Positions 5,901-6,067 of a stretch of 6,067 nt of DNA are shown piece after piece; the first letter of the stretch is position 1, and every line of letters begins with the position of its first letter. The notes under the pieces were generated by a model. The model was not told the DNA's origin and made no database searches. It saw nothing but the letters and a program-made list of their open reading frames with translations. The position numbers and the translations under genes were made by a program. This DNA comes from CAZQAA01 sp964591255 (GTDB lineage: Bacteria; Desulfobacterota; DSM-4660; Desulfatiglandales; Desulfatiglandaceae), in assembly GCA_964591255.1 (NCBI GenBank), contig CAZQAA010000110.1:1-6067 (forward strand), in the 5' to 3' direction.

Positions 5901-6067
5901 ATGACTGCCAAGAAGAAGTTAGCACAAAAGGGACTTATATTGCTACAACTTGCTGAAAAATTACGAAACGTATCAGAAGCCTGCCGCCACCACGGTGTTT
6001 CCCGTAGCCAGTTCTATGAATACAAGAGAGCTTTCCAGGAAAGGGGCTTCGAGGGGCTGATGGACCG
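5901..6067 (+). CDS. Transposase-like protein, N-terminal helix-turn-helix (IS481-like), 3' end outside the window
   Basis: Only the first 55 residues are inside the window. They contain a helix-turn-helix at about 18-45, with EKLRNVSEACRHHGVSRSQF showing the helix, turn (HHGVS) and recognition helix, followed by YEYKRAFQERGFEGLMD. The pattern NVSEACR..GxSRxQFYEYKRxFxxxGFEGL is what I know from the start of IS481-family and related integrase-core transposases, whose DDE catalytic domain would follow downstream. The ATG has a good AGGAG at 5890-5894, 6 bases away, and the reading frame stays open to the window edge. It probably marks an insertion sequence whose left end lies somewhere in 5803-5900. 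Because the catalytic part is not visible, the family and intactness are uncertain; a stand-alone regulator is less likely given the close resemblance to transposase starts. Confidence 0.75.
   Translation, partial: MTAKKKLAQKGLILLQLAEKLRNVSEACRHHGVSRSQFYEYKRAFQERGFEGLMD

Noticed and set aside
1..6067. CRISPR array, tRNA, rRNA or defence system
   Set aside because: No regularly spaced direct repeats, no tRNA-like cloverleaf and no nuclease, methylase or toxin-antitoxin motifs were seen on either strand.

Overview
The window carries seven coding regions that reach their stop codon inside it, plus the start of a mobile-element gene. It has a moderate base composition and short gaps between genes. 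The gene set suggests an anaerobic, free-living bacterium, possibly a sulfate-reducing Desulfobacterota: a DUF3786 protein, a crotonase-family acyl-CoA enzyme, molybdenum cofactor synthesis, and a divergent adenine-deaminase-like enzyme. This assignment is inferred from gene content only, since no ribosomal or marker gene is present.

Layout: (i) 1-522 (+) is the C-terminal part of a metal-dependent amidohydrolase (amidohydrolase_2 type). (ii) 508-1539 (-) is moaA, the GTP 3',8-cyclase of molybdopterin synthesis; its end overlaps the amidohydrolase end by 15 bases, tail to tail. (iii) A 91-base divergent spacer separates moaA from (iv) 1631-2476 (+), a crotonase with a PaaG-like active site that lacks both classical hydratase glutamates. 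(v) 2444-3049 (-) is a DUF3786 protein that overlaps the crotonase end by 33 bases, again tail to tail. (vi) A second divergent spacer (3050-3161) carries a TTGACA-type promoter candidate and leads into (vii) a tight three-gene run: an adenine-deaminase-like amidohydrolase (3162-4940), a 111-residue protein of unknown function (4958-5293) and a GNAT acetyltransferase (5305-5802), with gaps of 17 and 11 bases. (viii) A 98-base spacer holds a strong imperfect hairpin ending just before the ribosome binding site of (ix) a transposase-like gene (5901 to the window edge) with a helix-turn-helix start.

The genes look like three or four independent transcription units rather than one pathway. The alternating strands and tail-to-tail overlaps mean there is little or no room for classical terminators between the convergent pairs. 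The most useful leads are the three-gene run, where a deaminase-family enzyme with intact metal ligands but an altered substrate pocket is coupled to an uncharacterised small protein and an acetyltransferase, and the hairpin in front of the transposase. I saw no CRISPR array, no tRNA or rRNA, and no clear defence system.
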